NCBI RefSeq assembly: GCF_000971055.1
Contig: NZ_LARW01000082.1
Coordinates: forward strand, 1 to 57,078
From: Sphingomonas sp. SRS2
Lineage (GTDB): Bacteria; Pseudomonadota; Alphaproteobacteria; Sphingomonadales; Sphingomonadaceae
Direction of reading: 5' to 3'
DNA length: 57,078 nucleotides
Shown here: one piece after another, positions 50,313 to 57,078 of the stretch
Position numbering within the stretch: position 1 is the stretch's first letter
Layout of the letters: the number at the start of each line of letters is the position of its first letter
Notes under the pieces: model-generated
What the model saw: the letters and a program-made list of their open reading frames with translations, nothing else
Told to the model about the DNA's origin: nothing
Databases searched by the model: none
Made by a program: the position numbers and the translations under genes

Positions 50313-50867
50313 ATGATCACTGTCATGGAATCGGATCGCATCCATAAGCTAACCGAGGCGCAGCGTGTCTGCCTGCGCATGGTGCTGATGCATCTTTCGT
50401 CCAAGGATATCGCCCGCGAGCTGGGTATTTCGCCGCACACGGTGGACCAGCGGCTGCGCATGGCGATCCAGGCGCTGGGCGTCGCAAATCGCTTTGAGGC
50501 GGCGCGAATCCTCGCGAAATACGAGAACCCGAACCCATATCAATCAGCCGTATATCAAACGCCGCATGTTGCTCCTGCCACCGTCCATGCCACTGTTGGG
50601 TCGTCCGACATTCATGGGGTTCGGCAGAGCGAGACGGGTTTCCACGGCTCGGCGGTACGGGAGGAACAGATTGCGTTCCGAACACCCGCCTTCGCCACGA
50701 GTGGCAACTTCATCAACCTGCCTTTCCCCACGCCGGGGAGGGAGCGTAATGACCTAAATCTGTTGCAGCGGCTGGGCTGGATCGTTTCGATCTCCATAGG
50801 CTCGGCCATTGCCTTCGGCGGGCTTCTTGCCGGACTCGACGCGCTGAAACGGCTCTTCCAGGCCTAA
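50313..50867 (+). CDS. LuxR-type HTH protein with C-terminal membrane anchor
   Basis: A 184-residue protein. Residues ~13-70 are a LuxR-type helix-turn-helix (LTEAQRVCLRMVLMHLSSKD, ELGISPHTVDQRLRMAIQAL), and there is no receiver or autoinducer domain. A polar linker follows, and a single membrane segment (GWIVSISIGSAIAFGGLLAG, ~155-174) lies near the C-terminus, so the DNA-binding domain would be tethered to the inner membrane. I chose the ATG at 50313; an ATG at 50325 or a GTG at 50280 is possible. It heads a plus-strand run towards radC. Confidence 0.8.
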   Translation: MITVMESDRIHKLTEAQRVCLRMVLMHLSSKDIARELGISPHTVDQRLRMAIQALGVANRFEAARILAKYENPNPYQSAVYQTPHVAPATVHATVGSSDIHGVRQSETGFHGSAVREEQIAFRTPAFATSGNFINLPFPTPGRERNDLNLLQRLGWIVSISIGSAIAFGGLLAGLDALKRLFQA

Positions 50868-50946
50868 GCGCCTCACCTAGTTTCTTACAGCATCGTCCAA
50901 CAGGGACGCGCTGGCCCCATGGGTGGCCGCGCGAAGGGAGAATCTC

Positions 50947-51291
50947 ATGTTCAATCGCCTCACCATTCTCAAGCGTCGTGAAGTTGCCCAGGGTGTCGCC
51001 GATCGTCTGATGGCCGCCGAACATGCGATCGATCTGGCTATTGCCCGCACTGCCGAGCTGACCGGCTTCATCCCCGCCGCCCGCGCCGACGCCGATCTGG
51101 CTTGCGAAGTGGGTCAGGAAGCCCTCGAATATGCAGCGGAGAGCTTCTCGGCGCTGGTCAAGGCGCGTGCCCAGATGATCGCGAGCCATCGCGAACTGGC
51201 CGCAACCAAGGATCAGGTCGGGCTCAAGACCTATGCTCTGGGCGGCCTGGTCGGCAAGGCGGAAGTACGTCACCTCCAAGAGGTCGCGTAG
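50947..51291 (+). CDS. Small all-helical hypothetical protein
   Basis: A 114-residue protein with no family I recognise. It is Ala-, Glu- and Leu-rich and reads as three or four amphipathic helices (KRREVAQGVADRLMAAEHAI, EYAAESFSALVKARAQMIAS). No signal peptide or membrane segment. AAGGGAG precedes the ATG. It follows the LuxR-type gene by about 80 bases. Confidence 0.72.
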   Translation: MFNRLTILKRREVAQGVADRLMAAEHAIDLAIARTAELTGFIPAARADADLACEVGQEALEYAAESFSALVKARAQMIASHRELAATKDQVGLKTYALGGLVGKAEVRHLQEVA

Positions 51292-51358
51292 CCGTCGCCT
51301 GAGCTGGTTCCGCCCCGCCATGCTTGACCGGAGCATATCCTTGTGATCCGGTCGCCGC

Positions 51359-51805
51359 ATGGCCCAATGGAACCAGTTCGTCTACCTGCTCGCGCTCATC
51401 CTCGTCAGTTCCTATGCGGGACGGCTCGGAGGATGGCCGGAGCGGGCCGGCGCGGCGATCATGGTCGTGGGCTCGATCCTGACCGTGATAGCCGCGATGT
51501 CATTCTTCCCGGGATGGCGAACCCCCGAGGCAGGCATCTTCATCGTAGACCTGCTCGTCCTCGCGGCGTTCGGCAATCTGGCACTGTATAGCGATCGATT
51601 TTGGCCAATATGGGTAACATCCTTCCATTTGATCGCAGTGACCATCCACGTGGCCACGCTCGTCGATCCTTCGGTGGCGGCGCGGGCCTATTCATGGGCA
51701 GCGGAAGTCTGGGCCTATCCGATGCTGCTGGGCATAGCGGCCGGCACGCGGAATCATATTCACCGGCAGGCCATGATCCCCAAGGGGAATGCCGTCAGAT
51801 ATTAG
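51359..51805 (+). CDS. Uncharacterised four- to five-helix membrane protein
   Basis: A 148-residue hydrophobic protein with segments FVYLLALILVSSYAG, AAIMVVGSILTVIAAMSFF, IFIVDLLVLAAFGNLALY, WVTSFHLIAVTIHVATLV and AYPMLLGIAAG. I do not recognise the family. Its 3' end overlaps the probable start of radC in another frame. Confidence 0.65.
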   Translation: MAQWNQFVYLLALILVSSYAGRLGGWPERAGAAIMVVGSILTVIAAMSFFPGWRTPEAGIFIVDLLVLAAFGNLALYSDRFWPIWVTSFHLIAVTIHVATLVDPSVAARAYSWAAEVWAYPMLLGIAAGTRNHIHRQAMIPKGNAVRY

Positions 51806-52386
51806 AAGGGTTGCTGGCCCCGCTCGGCAACCCGCATACCGGCGCGATCATTGACGAGCTGCTCGACGAATATGGCAGCGTCCCCGCGATCCTGGCGGCC
51901 GAGCCCGCCGCGCTGCACGCCTGCCTGCCCGAGGATAGCGGCGTGGCCGATTTTCTCGTCGCGGTGCGGATGACGATGCTCCACTCGCTGCGCACCGAGC
52001 TGGGCCAGAGCCCCATCCTGTCGACCTCCGAGGCGCTGACCGACTATCTCTTCGCGAGCATGGCCTACAACACGGTCGAACATCTGCGGGTGCTGTTCCT
52101 CAACTCGACCAACCGGCTGCTGCGCGACGAGGTGATGGCGCGCGGTACCGTCAACCAGGCGCCGCTCTATCCGCGCGAAATCCTCAAGCGCGCGCTGGAG
52201 ATCGGCGCGACCGCGCTGATCATCGTGCATAATCATCCGTCGGGCGATCCGACGCCGTGCCAGGCGGACGTCAAGGCGACCGCGCATCTGGTCGCCGCCG
52301 CCCGCCCGCTAGAGATCGCCGTTCATGACCACCTGATCGTCGCCCGCACCGGTTGGCGCAGCCTCCGCGCGGAAGGATTGATTTAG
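51694..52386 (+). CDS. radC: RadC-family JAB/JAMM-domain protein
   Basis: RadC proteins share a JAMM metalloprotease-like fold; their cellular role is unsettled. With the ATG at 51694 the product is 230 residues. The JAMM motif HNHPSGDPTPCQAD has His179, His181 and Asp192, with the upstream Glu in RLLRDEVMARGTVNQ. A shortened N-terminal helical part starts around CRQILEGLLAPLGN. The start is uncertain: in this frame there is no later ATG before the domain, and the one used overlaps the membrane-protein gene by 112 bases; a TTG at 51811 would avoid the overlap. Confidence 0.85.
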   Translation: MGSGSLGLSDAAGHSGRHAESYSPAGHDPQGECRQILEGLLAPLGNPHTGAIIDELLDEYGSVPAILAAEPAALHACLPEDSGVADFLVAVRMTMLHSLRTELGQSPILSTSEALTDYLFASMAYNTVEHLRVLFLNSTNRLLRDEVMARGTVNQAPLYPREILKRALEIGATALIIVHNHPSGDPTPCQADVKATAHLVAAARPLEIAVHDHLIVARTGWRSLRAEGLI

Positions 52387-52424
52387 GGCATGTCCCAGTC
52401 GTCGGGAAAAAGAGTTACGCAGTG

Positions 52425-52625
52425 ATGGAGAACAGCATGATCCGGGACTTTGCAAGGAGGGTGATCGATGATTTTGGCGATCAGACCGACAGCTATGTCG
52501 CCAGCCGCATCGGTGTGCTGATCCGCGACGGCGACAGCTATGGCGTCGGCCTGTGGAAGGCAGTCGCGAGCGAGATCGAGCGCATCCGTCTGCCCGAGAC
52601 GCATATGCCGCGCAGCCGCCACTGA
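52425..52625 (+). CDS. Small hypothetical protein downstream of radC
   Basis: A 66-residue protein, MENSMIRDFARRVIDDFGDQ followed by a helical stretch SYVASRIGVLIRDGDSYGVG. It resembles short helical proteins frequent in sphingomonads, but I cannot name the family with confidence. It is 38 bases after radC and followed by two long hairpins. Confidence 0.6.
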   Translation: MENSMIRDFARRVIDDFGDQTDSYVASRIGVLIRDGDSYGVGLWKAVASEIERIRLPETHMPRSRH

Positions 52626-52670
52626 AACGGCGCTCAGGCGAACAGCACTAGCGAGAGCTGACACAGGGTA

Positions 52671-52708
52671 CCCAGCCGGCCGTCCTCCCCCCGATCCGGC
52701 CGGCTGGG
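52671..52708. terminator. Long perfect hairpin I (terminator or RNA element)
   Basis: A 12-bp perfect stem CCCAGCCGGCCG/CGGCCGGCTGGG with a 14-base C-rich loop. It lies between convergent genes. There is no T-run, so simple Rho-independent termination is not assured. Confidence 0.55.
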
Positions 52709-52737
52709 GACACAGGGAGGACTTCCAGCCCCCAACA

Positions 52738-52775
52738 GGGCGGCGGACCGACAAGGGGCTTGTGGTCCGCCGCCC
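52738..52775. terminator. Long perfect hairpin II (terminator)
   Basis: A 12-bp perfect stem GGGCGGCGGACC/GGTCCGCCGCCC, a bulged G, a further 5-bp stem ACAAG/CTTGT and a GGG loop. TTTT follows at 52779-52782 in the plus direction. Probably the terminator of the radC-side transcript and possibly of the convergent glycosyltransferase gene. Confidence 0.65.
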
Positions 52776-52803
52776 GACTTTTGCGGGCCATTCCTACCGT
52801 TGC

Positions 52804-53784
52804 TCAGGTTCGATCAATCCACCCGAAATAATGGCCAAGCAGTGCCGCCGTGTAGGTGGCGCAGCTTTCCCGTGACAGATAATGACGCGCGAATGTCTCC
52901 GATCGCCTGGCGATGGCACGATCGCGCTCGCGTGTCGCATCAGCCTGGGCCAGGATTGCCAGGACATCATCGTCACGCCGCACCGGAAGATAGTGACGCC
53001 ACGCCTCCAGCCCGCGAAAATAGAATAGCTCGAAGGCCGAGGCATATTTGACCAGCACCGAGCAGCTGGCGAGCGCGCGGGCAACCCGTGAGCAAGTGGC
53101 GCCGTTGCCGTCCATCGACAGCAGATAGCGATAGTCGAGTTGTTCGCTCCAAGTGCGCCGCCGACTACCGAAACCCAGCATCGCAATGCTGTTCGCCGTC
53201 TCGGGAGTGTCGCACTGCACGATCAATGGCAGTTCGAAGGTGACGCCCGGCTTGTCGGCAAAGAAGGCGGCAGCGCGCAACCGGGGGTGCGCGAGAGTCG
53301 CCACCATGTCCGCGGTGATGATGCCGCCGGTGGTGGCGCCGACGAAGATGGCCTGCGCCAGCTTGTCGTCGAAGGCGATCGGATCGATGCAGGCCGAATC
53401 CTCCATGAACCCCATCGTCAGCAGATCGACGTCGGGCAGCAGCATCGTGCCGCTGCCTCGCTGCTTCTGATATTCGAACAATGGTACGTCGCTACGCGGG
53501 GCACCGCGATCATGAACGCCTATCAGGAGCGGGGAACGCGGCTCGATCGCGAAATCGCGCACCACGCCGGAGAGGAAGTCTCCGTACAGATCGGCGCGTT
53601 CTGCCATCAGCGGATCTGCGCCGGGCTTGGCAACGGGACGAAGCCCGCCGCCCGTCGGCTCGAGCAGATAGATGGAGGGCGATGCCGCAGCGATCGCCCG
53701 CAGCCGCAGGGCCAGATCACGGGGCTTTTCGACATCGCGCCACGGCGCGAATTCATGCTCGGCCCAGTGCGCCGACTTAGTCAT
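52804..53784 (-). CDS. Glycosyltransferase family 90-like (CAP10/LpsA-type)
   Basis: A 326-residue protein whose C-terminal half matches the CAP10/GT90 pattern: RYLLSMDGNGATCSRVARAL, then LVKYASAFELFYFRGLEAWR and HYLPVRRDDDVLAIL. Such enzymes modify LPS or capsule in bacteria. Acceptor unknown. It lies 16 bases after lepA on the same strand. The neighbouring glycosyltransferase unit (46880-50120) may belong to the same surface-glycan process (inference). Confidence 0.78.
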   Translation of the reverse strand: MTKSAHWAEHEFAPWRDVEKPRDLALRLRAIAAASPSIYLLEPTGGGLRPVAKPGADPLMAERADLYGDFLSGVVRDFAIEPRSPLLIGVHDRGAPRSDVPLFEYQKQRGSGTMLLPDVDLLTMGFMEDSACIDPIAFDDKLAQAIFVGATTGGIITADMVATLAHPRLRAAAFFADKPGVTFELPLIVQCDTPETANSIAMLGFGSRRRTWSEQLDYRYLLSMDGNGATCSRVARALASCSVLVKYASAFELFYFRGLEAWRHYLPVRRDDDVLAILAQADATRERDRAIARRSETFARHYLSRESCATYTAALLGHYFGWIDRT

Positions 53785-53800
53785 GCCACATCAGTCCCGA

Positions 53801-55624
53801 TCAGTTCTCGTCGCCCATGCGAAGCGCGGCGATGAAGGCTTCCTGCGGGATGTTCACATTGCCATATTCGCGCATGCGCTTCTTGCCCTCCTTCTGCTTG
53901 TCGAGGAGCTTGCGCTTGCGGCTGGCGTCGCCGCCGTAGCATTTGGCGGTGACGTCCTTGCGCATCGCCGCGATCGTCTCCCGCGCGATCACCTTGCCGC
54001 CGATCGCGGCCTGGACCGGGATCTTGAACAGGTGGCGGGGTATCAGGTCCTTCAGCCGCTCGCACATCCCACGGCCGCGCACCTCCGCGGTGCCGCGGTG
54101 GACGATCATGCTCAGCGCATCGACCGGCTCGGCATTGACCATGATGCTCATCTTGACGAGGTCCCCCTCGCGATAGCCGATCTGGTGATAGTCGAAGCTG
54201 GCATAGCCGCGGCTGATCGACTTCAGGCGGTCGTAGAAGTCGAACACCACCTCGTTGAGCGGCAGTTCATAGGTGATCTGCGCGCGGCCGCCGACATAGG
54301 TCAGGTTCTTCTGGATACCGCGCCGGTCCTGGCACAGTTTGAGCAGCGAGCCGAGATATTCGTCGGGGACATAGATGGTCGCCTCGATCCAAGGCTCCTC
54401 GATCATGTCGATCCGATTGGGATCGGGCATATCGGCCGGGTTGTGCAGTTCGATGACCTTGGCGTCCTCGGTCTTCGAATGACTCAGGTTGAGGCGGTAG
54501 ACCACCGACGGTGCGGTGGTGATCAGGTCGAGATCATATTCCCGGGTCAGCCGCTCCTGGATGATCTCCAGGTGGAGCAGCCCAAGAAAGCCGCACCGGA
54601 AGCCGAAGCCGAGCGCCGCCGAGCTCTCCGCTTCGAAGCTGAACGACGCATCGTTGAGGCGCAGCTTGTAAAGGCTGTCGCGCAGCTTCTCGAAATCGGC
54701 GGCGTCGACCGGAAAGAGACCGCAGAACACCACCGGCTGGACTTCCTTGAAGCCCGGCAGCGGCTCGGCGGTCGGCTTCTTTGCGTCAGTGATCGTGTCG
54801 CCGACCGCGGTCTGGCTGACTTCCTTGATCTGGGCGGTAATGATCCCGATCTCGCCCGCCGCCAGTTCGGTCAGCTGTTCGAGCTTGGGCCGCATGCACG
54901 CCACCCGATCGACCAGATGCTGGGTGCCATGCTGCATGAACATGATCTGCTGGCCCTTCTTCAGGATCCCCTCGACCACGCGCACCAGAATGACGACGCC
55001 GAGATAGGGGTCGTACCAGCTGTCGACGAGCATCGCCTTCAACGGTGCGCTGCGGTCCCCCTTGGGCGGCGGAATGCGGGTGACGACCGCTTCGAGCACC
55101 TCCTCGATGCCGATGCCCGATTTCGCCGAGGCGAGCACGGCATCGTCGGCGGGAAGGCCGATGATGTCCTCGATCTCCTTCTTCACCTTTTCGGGTTCGG
55201 CGGCGGGCAGATCGATCTTGTTGATGACCGGAACGATCTCATGATCATGCTCGATCGACTGATAGACATTGGCCAGGGTCTGCGCCTCGACGCCCTGCGC
55301 CGCGTCGACGACCAGCAACGCGCCCTCGCACGCGGCCAGGCTGCGCGAAACTTCATAGGCGAAGTCGACATGGCCCGGCGTGTCCATCAGGTTCAGGACA
55401 TACTCCTTGCCGTCCTTGGCCTTGTAATTGAGGCGCACGGTCTGCGCCTTGATCGTGATGCCGCGCTCCTTCTCGATGTCCATATTATCGAGCACCTGCG
55501 CCGACATCTCGCGTGCGCTGAGCCCGCCGGTCTGCTGGATCAGCCGGTCGGCGAGCGTCGACTTGCCATGGTCGATATGGGCGATGATCGAAAAGTTGCG
55601 GATGCGGTCGATCGGAACGGTCAC
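53801..55624 (-). CDS. lepA: Elongation factor 4 (LepA), ribosome-associated GTPase
   Basis: A translational GTPase related to EF-G. The 607-residue protein has the G1 motif [16 protein letters not shown]3 DTPGHVDF and G4 NKIDLP. The LepA-specific C-terminal domain has [20 protein letters not shown] and [21 protein letters not shown] use the GTG at 55624 ([20 protein letters not shown] follows) because family members start here; the in-frame ATG at 55669 adds 15 unrelated residues. Confidence 0.96.
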   Translation of the reverse strand: MTVPIDRIRNFSIIAHIDHGKSTLADRLIQQTGGLSAREMSAQVLDNMDIEKERGITIKAQTVRLNYKAKDGKEYVLNLMDTPGHVDFAYEVSRSLAACEGALLVVDAAQGVEAQTLANVYQSIEHDHEIVPVINKIDLPAAEPEKVKKEIEDIIGLPADDAVLASAKSGIGIEEVLEAVVTRIPPPKGDRSAPLKAMLVDSWYDPYLGVVILVRVVEGILKKGQQIMFMQHGTQHLVDRVACMRPKLEQLTELAAGEIGIITAQIKEVSQTAVGDTITDAKKPTAEPLPGFKEVQPVVFCGLFPVDAADFEKLRDSLYKLRLNDASFSFEAESSAALGFGFRCGFLGLLHLEIIQERLTREYDLDLITTAPSVVYRLNLSHSKTEDAKVIELHNPADMPDPNRIDMIEEPWIEATIYVPDEYLGSLLKLCQDRRGIQKNLTYVGGRAQITYELPLNEVVFDFYDRLKSISRGYASFDYHQIGYREGDLVKMSIMVNAEPVDALSMIVHRGTAEVRGRGMCERLKDLIPRHLFKIPVQAAIGGKVIARETIAAMRKDVTAKCYGGDASRKRKLLDKQKEGKKRMREYGNVNIPQEAFIAALRMGDEN

Positions 55625-55827
55625 GAATATCTCAATCACGGAGAGAGGAAGGTGCGCGCGCCATAGCAATGCAAGCGTCAGGACGCAAAGTTACAGCAAC
55701 AGACCGCAATGTGATTTTCAGCATAGCCATCAATTCCGGTTTCAGGGATCGTGATGGATGTGACGGGGTGCGATTCGCGTAAGGGAACGCTCACGCTTCG
55801 TCTCGAACATGAACGGGGGTTCTCACA

Positions 55828-56778
55828 ATGAAATACGCTCTTCTGGCGGCGACCGCCGCTGCCTTGCTTTCCACGCAACCCGCCTTCGCCGCTGACGAGG
55901 CCATCGCCTTGTCGAAATGCGACAAACCGATCGGCAGCATCGCGGTGGTCGATGGCGACACCCAGGGCTGGACCAAATATGGGCTGAGCAGCCCACGCGA
56001 CCTGATCGCCGCAATGGCGATGCAGAGCGGCTGCTTCACGCTGCAGGCGGGCGGCAGCGGCGCACCCGCCGACTTCCTGCTCAACGCGATCGCCGGCGAC
56101 AAGGAAGAGGTCGATCAGGGGACCAATCTGGCCAAGACCGCGCTGACCGAGGGCCTCGTCCGCTCGGGCATGGCGGGCCGGCTCGCCGGCGGGATTCCCT
56201 TTGGCGGTCAGGCGCTCGGCATGCTCGGCGGCTTCGGCGGCAAGAAGAAGACGATCGCGGCTGGCCTGCGCGTGATCAGCCCGGCAACCGGCCAGACGGT
56301 CGTCACCGGATCGGGCACCCAGACCAAGACCCAGATGTCGCTCGGCGGCTTCGGCCCCGCCGGTCTGGTCGCGAGCAATCCCTGGGGTGAGGCCGCCAAG
56401 GCCCAGATGGCCGCGATGGGCTATGGCGATCCCTATGCGGGCAACAGTGGCTATTCGAGCTCGAAGGACGGCCAGATGCTGACCACTGCGTTCGTCCAGG
56501 CGTTCAACAATGTCGTCGCGCAACAGGCGGCGCTGGTGGCGGTCAAGCCAGCGGGGAGCGCCGCGGGGGCTGCCGTCGCGACCCAGGTCGCGACCAAGCC
56601 CGGCTATACCACGGCGATCGACACGAAGCTCTATGCCCAGGCGGGCAAGGGCGCGGTGGTGCGCGCCCTGCGCGCCGGCACATTGTTGACGCCGAGCGGC
56701 GTTCGCGAGGGTCTGTTCGTCGAGGTCAGCGATGCCTATGGCACGAAAGGCTGGATCTCGGTCGAAGACCTGAAATGA
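55828..56778 (+). CDS. Exported CsgG-like protein with C-terminal SH3-like domain
   Basis: A 316-residue protein with a signal peptide (MKYALLAATAAALLSTQPAF, cleavage after AFA) and no lipobox. The first ~170 mature residues resemble CsgG/HfaB-type proteins (AMAMQSGCFTLQAGGS, then AGLRVISPATGQTVVTGSGT). The last ~60 residues look like an SH3-type domain (LYAQAGKGAVVRALRAGTLL, VSDAYGTKGWISVEDL). CsgG forms an outer-membrane export channel, but no curli genes are present, so the role is unknown. Confidence 0.68.
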   Translation: MKYALLAATAAALLSTQPAFAADEAIALSKCDKPIGSIAVVDGDTQGWTKYGLSSPRDLIAAMAMQSGCFTLQAGGSGAPADFLLNAIAGDKEEVDQGTNLAKTALTEGLVRSGMAGRLAGGIPFGGQALGMLGGFGGKKKTIAAGLRVISPATGQTVVTGSGTQTKTQMSLGGFGPAGLVASNPWGEAAKAQMAAMGYGDPYAGNSGYSSSKDGQMLTTAFVQAFNNVVAQQAALVAVKPAGSAAGAAVATQVATKPGYTTAIDTKLYAQAGKGAVVRALRAGTLLTPSGVREGLFVEVSDAYGTKGWISVEDLK

Positions 56779-56811
56779 TCTGACGGCGGAGCCTGCCTCC
56801 ACAATGACACG

Positions 56812-56840
56812 AAGGGCGCCGAGCGATCGGCGCCCTTTTT
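56812..56840 (+). terminator. Rho-independent terminator after the CsgG-like gene
   Basis: An 11-bp perfect stem AAGGGCGCCGA/TCGGCGCCCTT with a GCGA tetraloop and a T-run, 34 bases after the stop codon. Confidence 0.92.
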
Positions 56841-56862
56841 CCCTTTGCCTCGGATGCGACTA

Positions 56863-57078
56863 GGGGTTGTGGGGATTTAGGATTCACATTTTTGGGGAGA
56901 TGTGATTCACACTTTGGATGGAACGCTTCGTACTGACCGACGCCCAGTGGGCAAAGATGGAACCGCATTGTCTGGGTAAGCCGACCGACCCGGGACGAAG
57001 CGGGAGGAACAACCGTCTATTTTTGGAGGCAGTGCTATGGATTGTCCGGACGGGCAGTCCATGGCGTGATCTGCCGAC
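56863..57078 (+). mobile_element. IS5-family insertion sequence, left end (cut by window edge)
   Basis: Starts at about GGGGTTGTGGGGATTTAGG, with a TA just outside that would fit a two-base target site. The leader contains a direct repeat GATTCACA (56881 and 56904). The exact left boundary is estimated, because the right terminal repeat is outside the window. Confidence 0.75.
56918..57078 (+). CDS. IS5-type transposase, N-terminal part
   Basis: The first 53 residues of a DDE transposase of the IS5 superfamily, likely the IS427 group: MERFVLTDAQWAKMEPHCLG followed by a region ending AVLWIVRTGSPWRDLP, a hallmark of this family. The frame is open up to the window edge, and the catalytic DDE residues are beyond it. 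Confidence 0.9.
   Translation, partial: MERFVLTDAQWAKMEPHCLGKPTDPGRSGRNNRLFLEAVLWIVRTGSPWRDLP

Noticed and set aside
50868-50946. Separate small RNA or gene between the LuxR-type and 114-residue protein genes
   Set aside because: Only a short GC palindrome around CCATGG was seen; no promoter or terminator supports a separate unit.
53672-55666. 664-codon open frame antisense to lepA
   Set aside because: Mirror frame of a certain gene, with no recognisable motif.

Overview
The window reads as a chromosomal segment of a high-GC alphaproteobacterium, most likely a sphingomonad (Sphingomonas or a close relative). Grounds: very GC-rich codon use; an alphaproteobacterial type SspB, ATP12 and trpFBA-accD-folC order; and several small proteins and dispersed palindromes of the kind common in Sphingomonadales. 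This is inference from gene content and no database was searched. Almost all of the window is dense housekeeping DNA. I saw no tRNA, rRNA, prophage or CRISPR. One insertion sequence (IS5-type) begins at the right edge. LAYOUT. 1-5573 (minus): a propionyl-CoA/methylmalonyl-CoA operon in transcription order pccB, thiolase, epimerase, adenosylcobalamin-dependent mutase, bioB (cut by the window edge). A divergent ScfR/RamB-type regulator (5793-7211) faces it across a promoter region rich in TTTGC half-sites. 7291-11458: hbd, queG, a Tat-signal msrB, a Crp/Fnr regulator, a frameshifted DUF985 cupin gene and a small membrane protein. 11547-15765: a lipoprotein, then crcB, an RluC-type pseudouridine synthase, a HAD phosphatase and ATP12 on the plus strand, and a membrane protein on the minus strand. 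15766-24063: gmk, a DUF1697 protein, fumC, sspB, the hisBHAF cluster (split by a palindromic repeat) and glutathione reductase. 24220-29927: trpF-trpB-trpA-accD-folC and a Cys-rich small protein behind a Fur-like palindrome. 30092-35699: convergent acnA and acnB sharing one strong bidirectional terminator. 36182-40954: the ffh-rpsP-rimM-trmD-rplS translation operon, interrupted by a small membrane-protein gene and a VapBC toxin-antitoxin pair. 41122-46876: asd, a GFA-family protein, an alpha/beta hydrolase, an M2 peptidase and a membrane diguanylate cyclase. 46880-50120 (minus): glycosyltransferase plus two Gfo/Idh/MocA oxidoreductases. 50313-52625: a membrane-anchored LuxR-type regulator, two unknown proteins, RadC and a small protein. 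52804-55624 (minus): lepA and a GT90-like glycosyltransferase. 55828-56778: an exported CsgG-like/SH3-like protein. 56863-57078: left end of an IS5-type element. HOW IT FITS TOGETHER. The left operon takes propionyl-CoA to succinyl-CoA; BioB would supply biotin for the carboxylase, whose biotin-carrying alpha subunit is not in view. Fumarase and the two aconitases belong to the TCA cycle into which succinyl-CoA flows. MOST INTERESTING POINTS. (1) The VapBC pair sits inside the essential trmD operon, VapC overlaps trmD by four bases, and VapC appears to have lost one conserved acidic residue of the PIN active site (Gly89 where relatives have Asp) while its operator-like repeats look intact. (2) A membrane-anchored LuxR-type regulator with upstream ATATCAA repeats heads a run of unknown genes ending in RadC. 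(3) Several well-formed candidate operators (Fur-like, PsrA-like, ScfR/RamB-like) and unexplained tandem hairpins are present.
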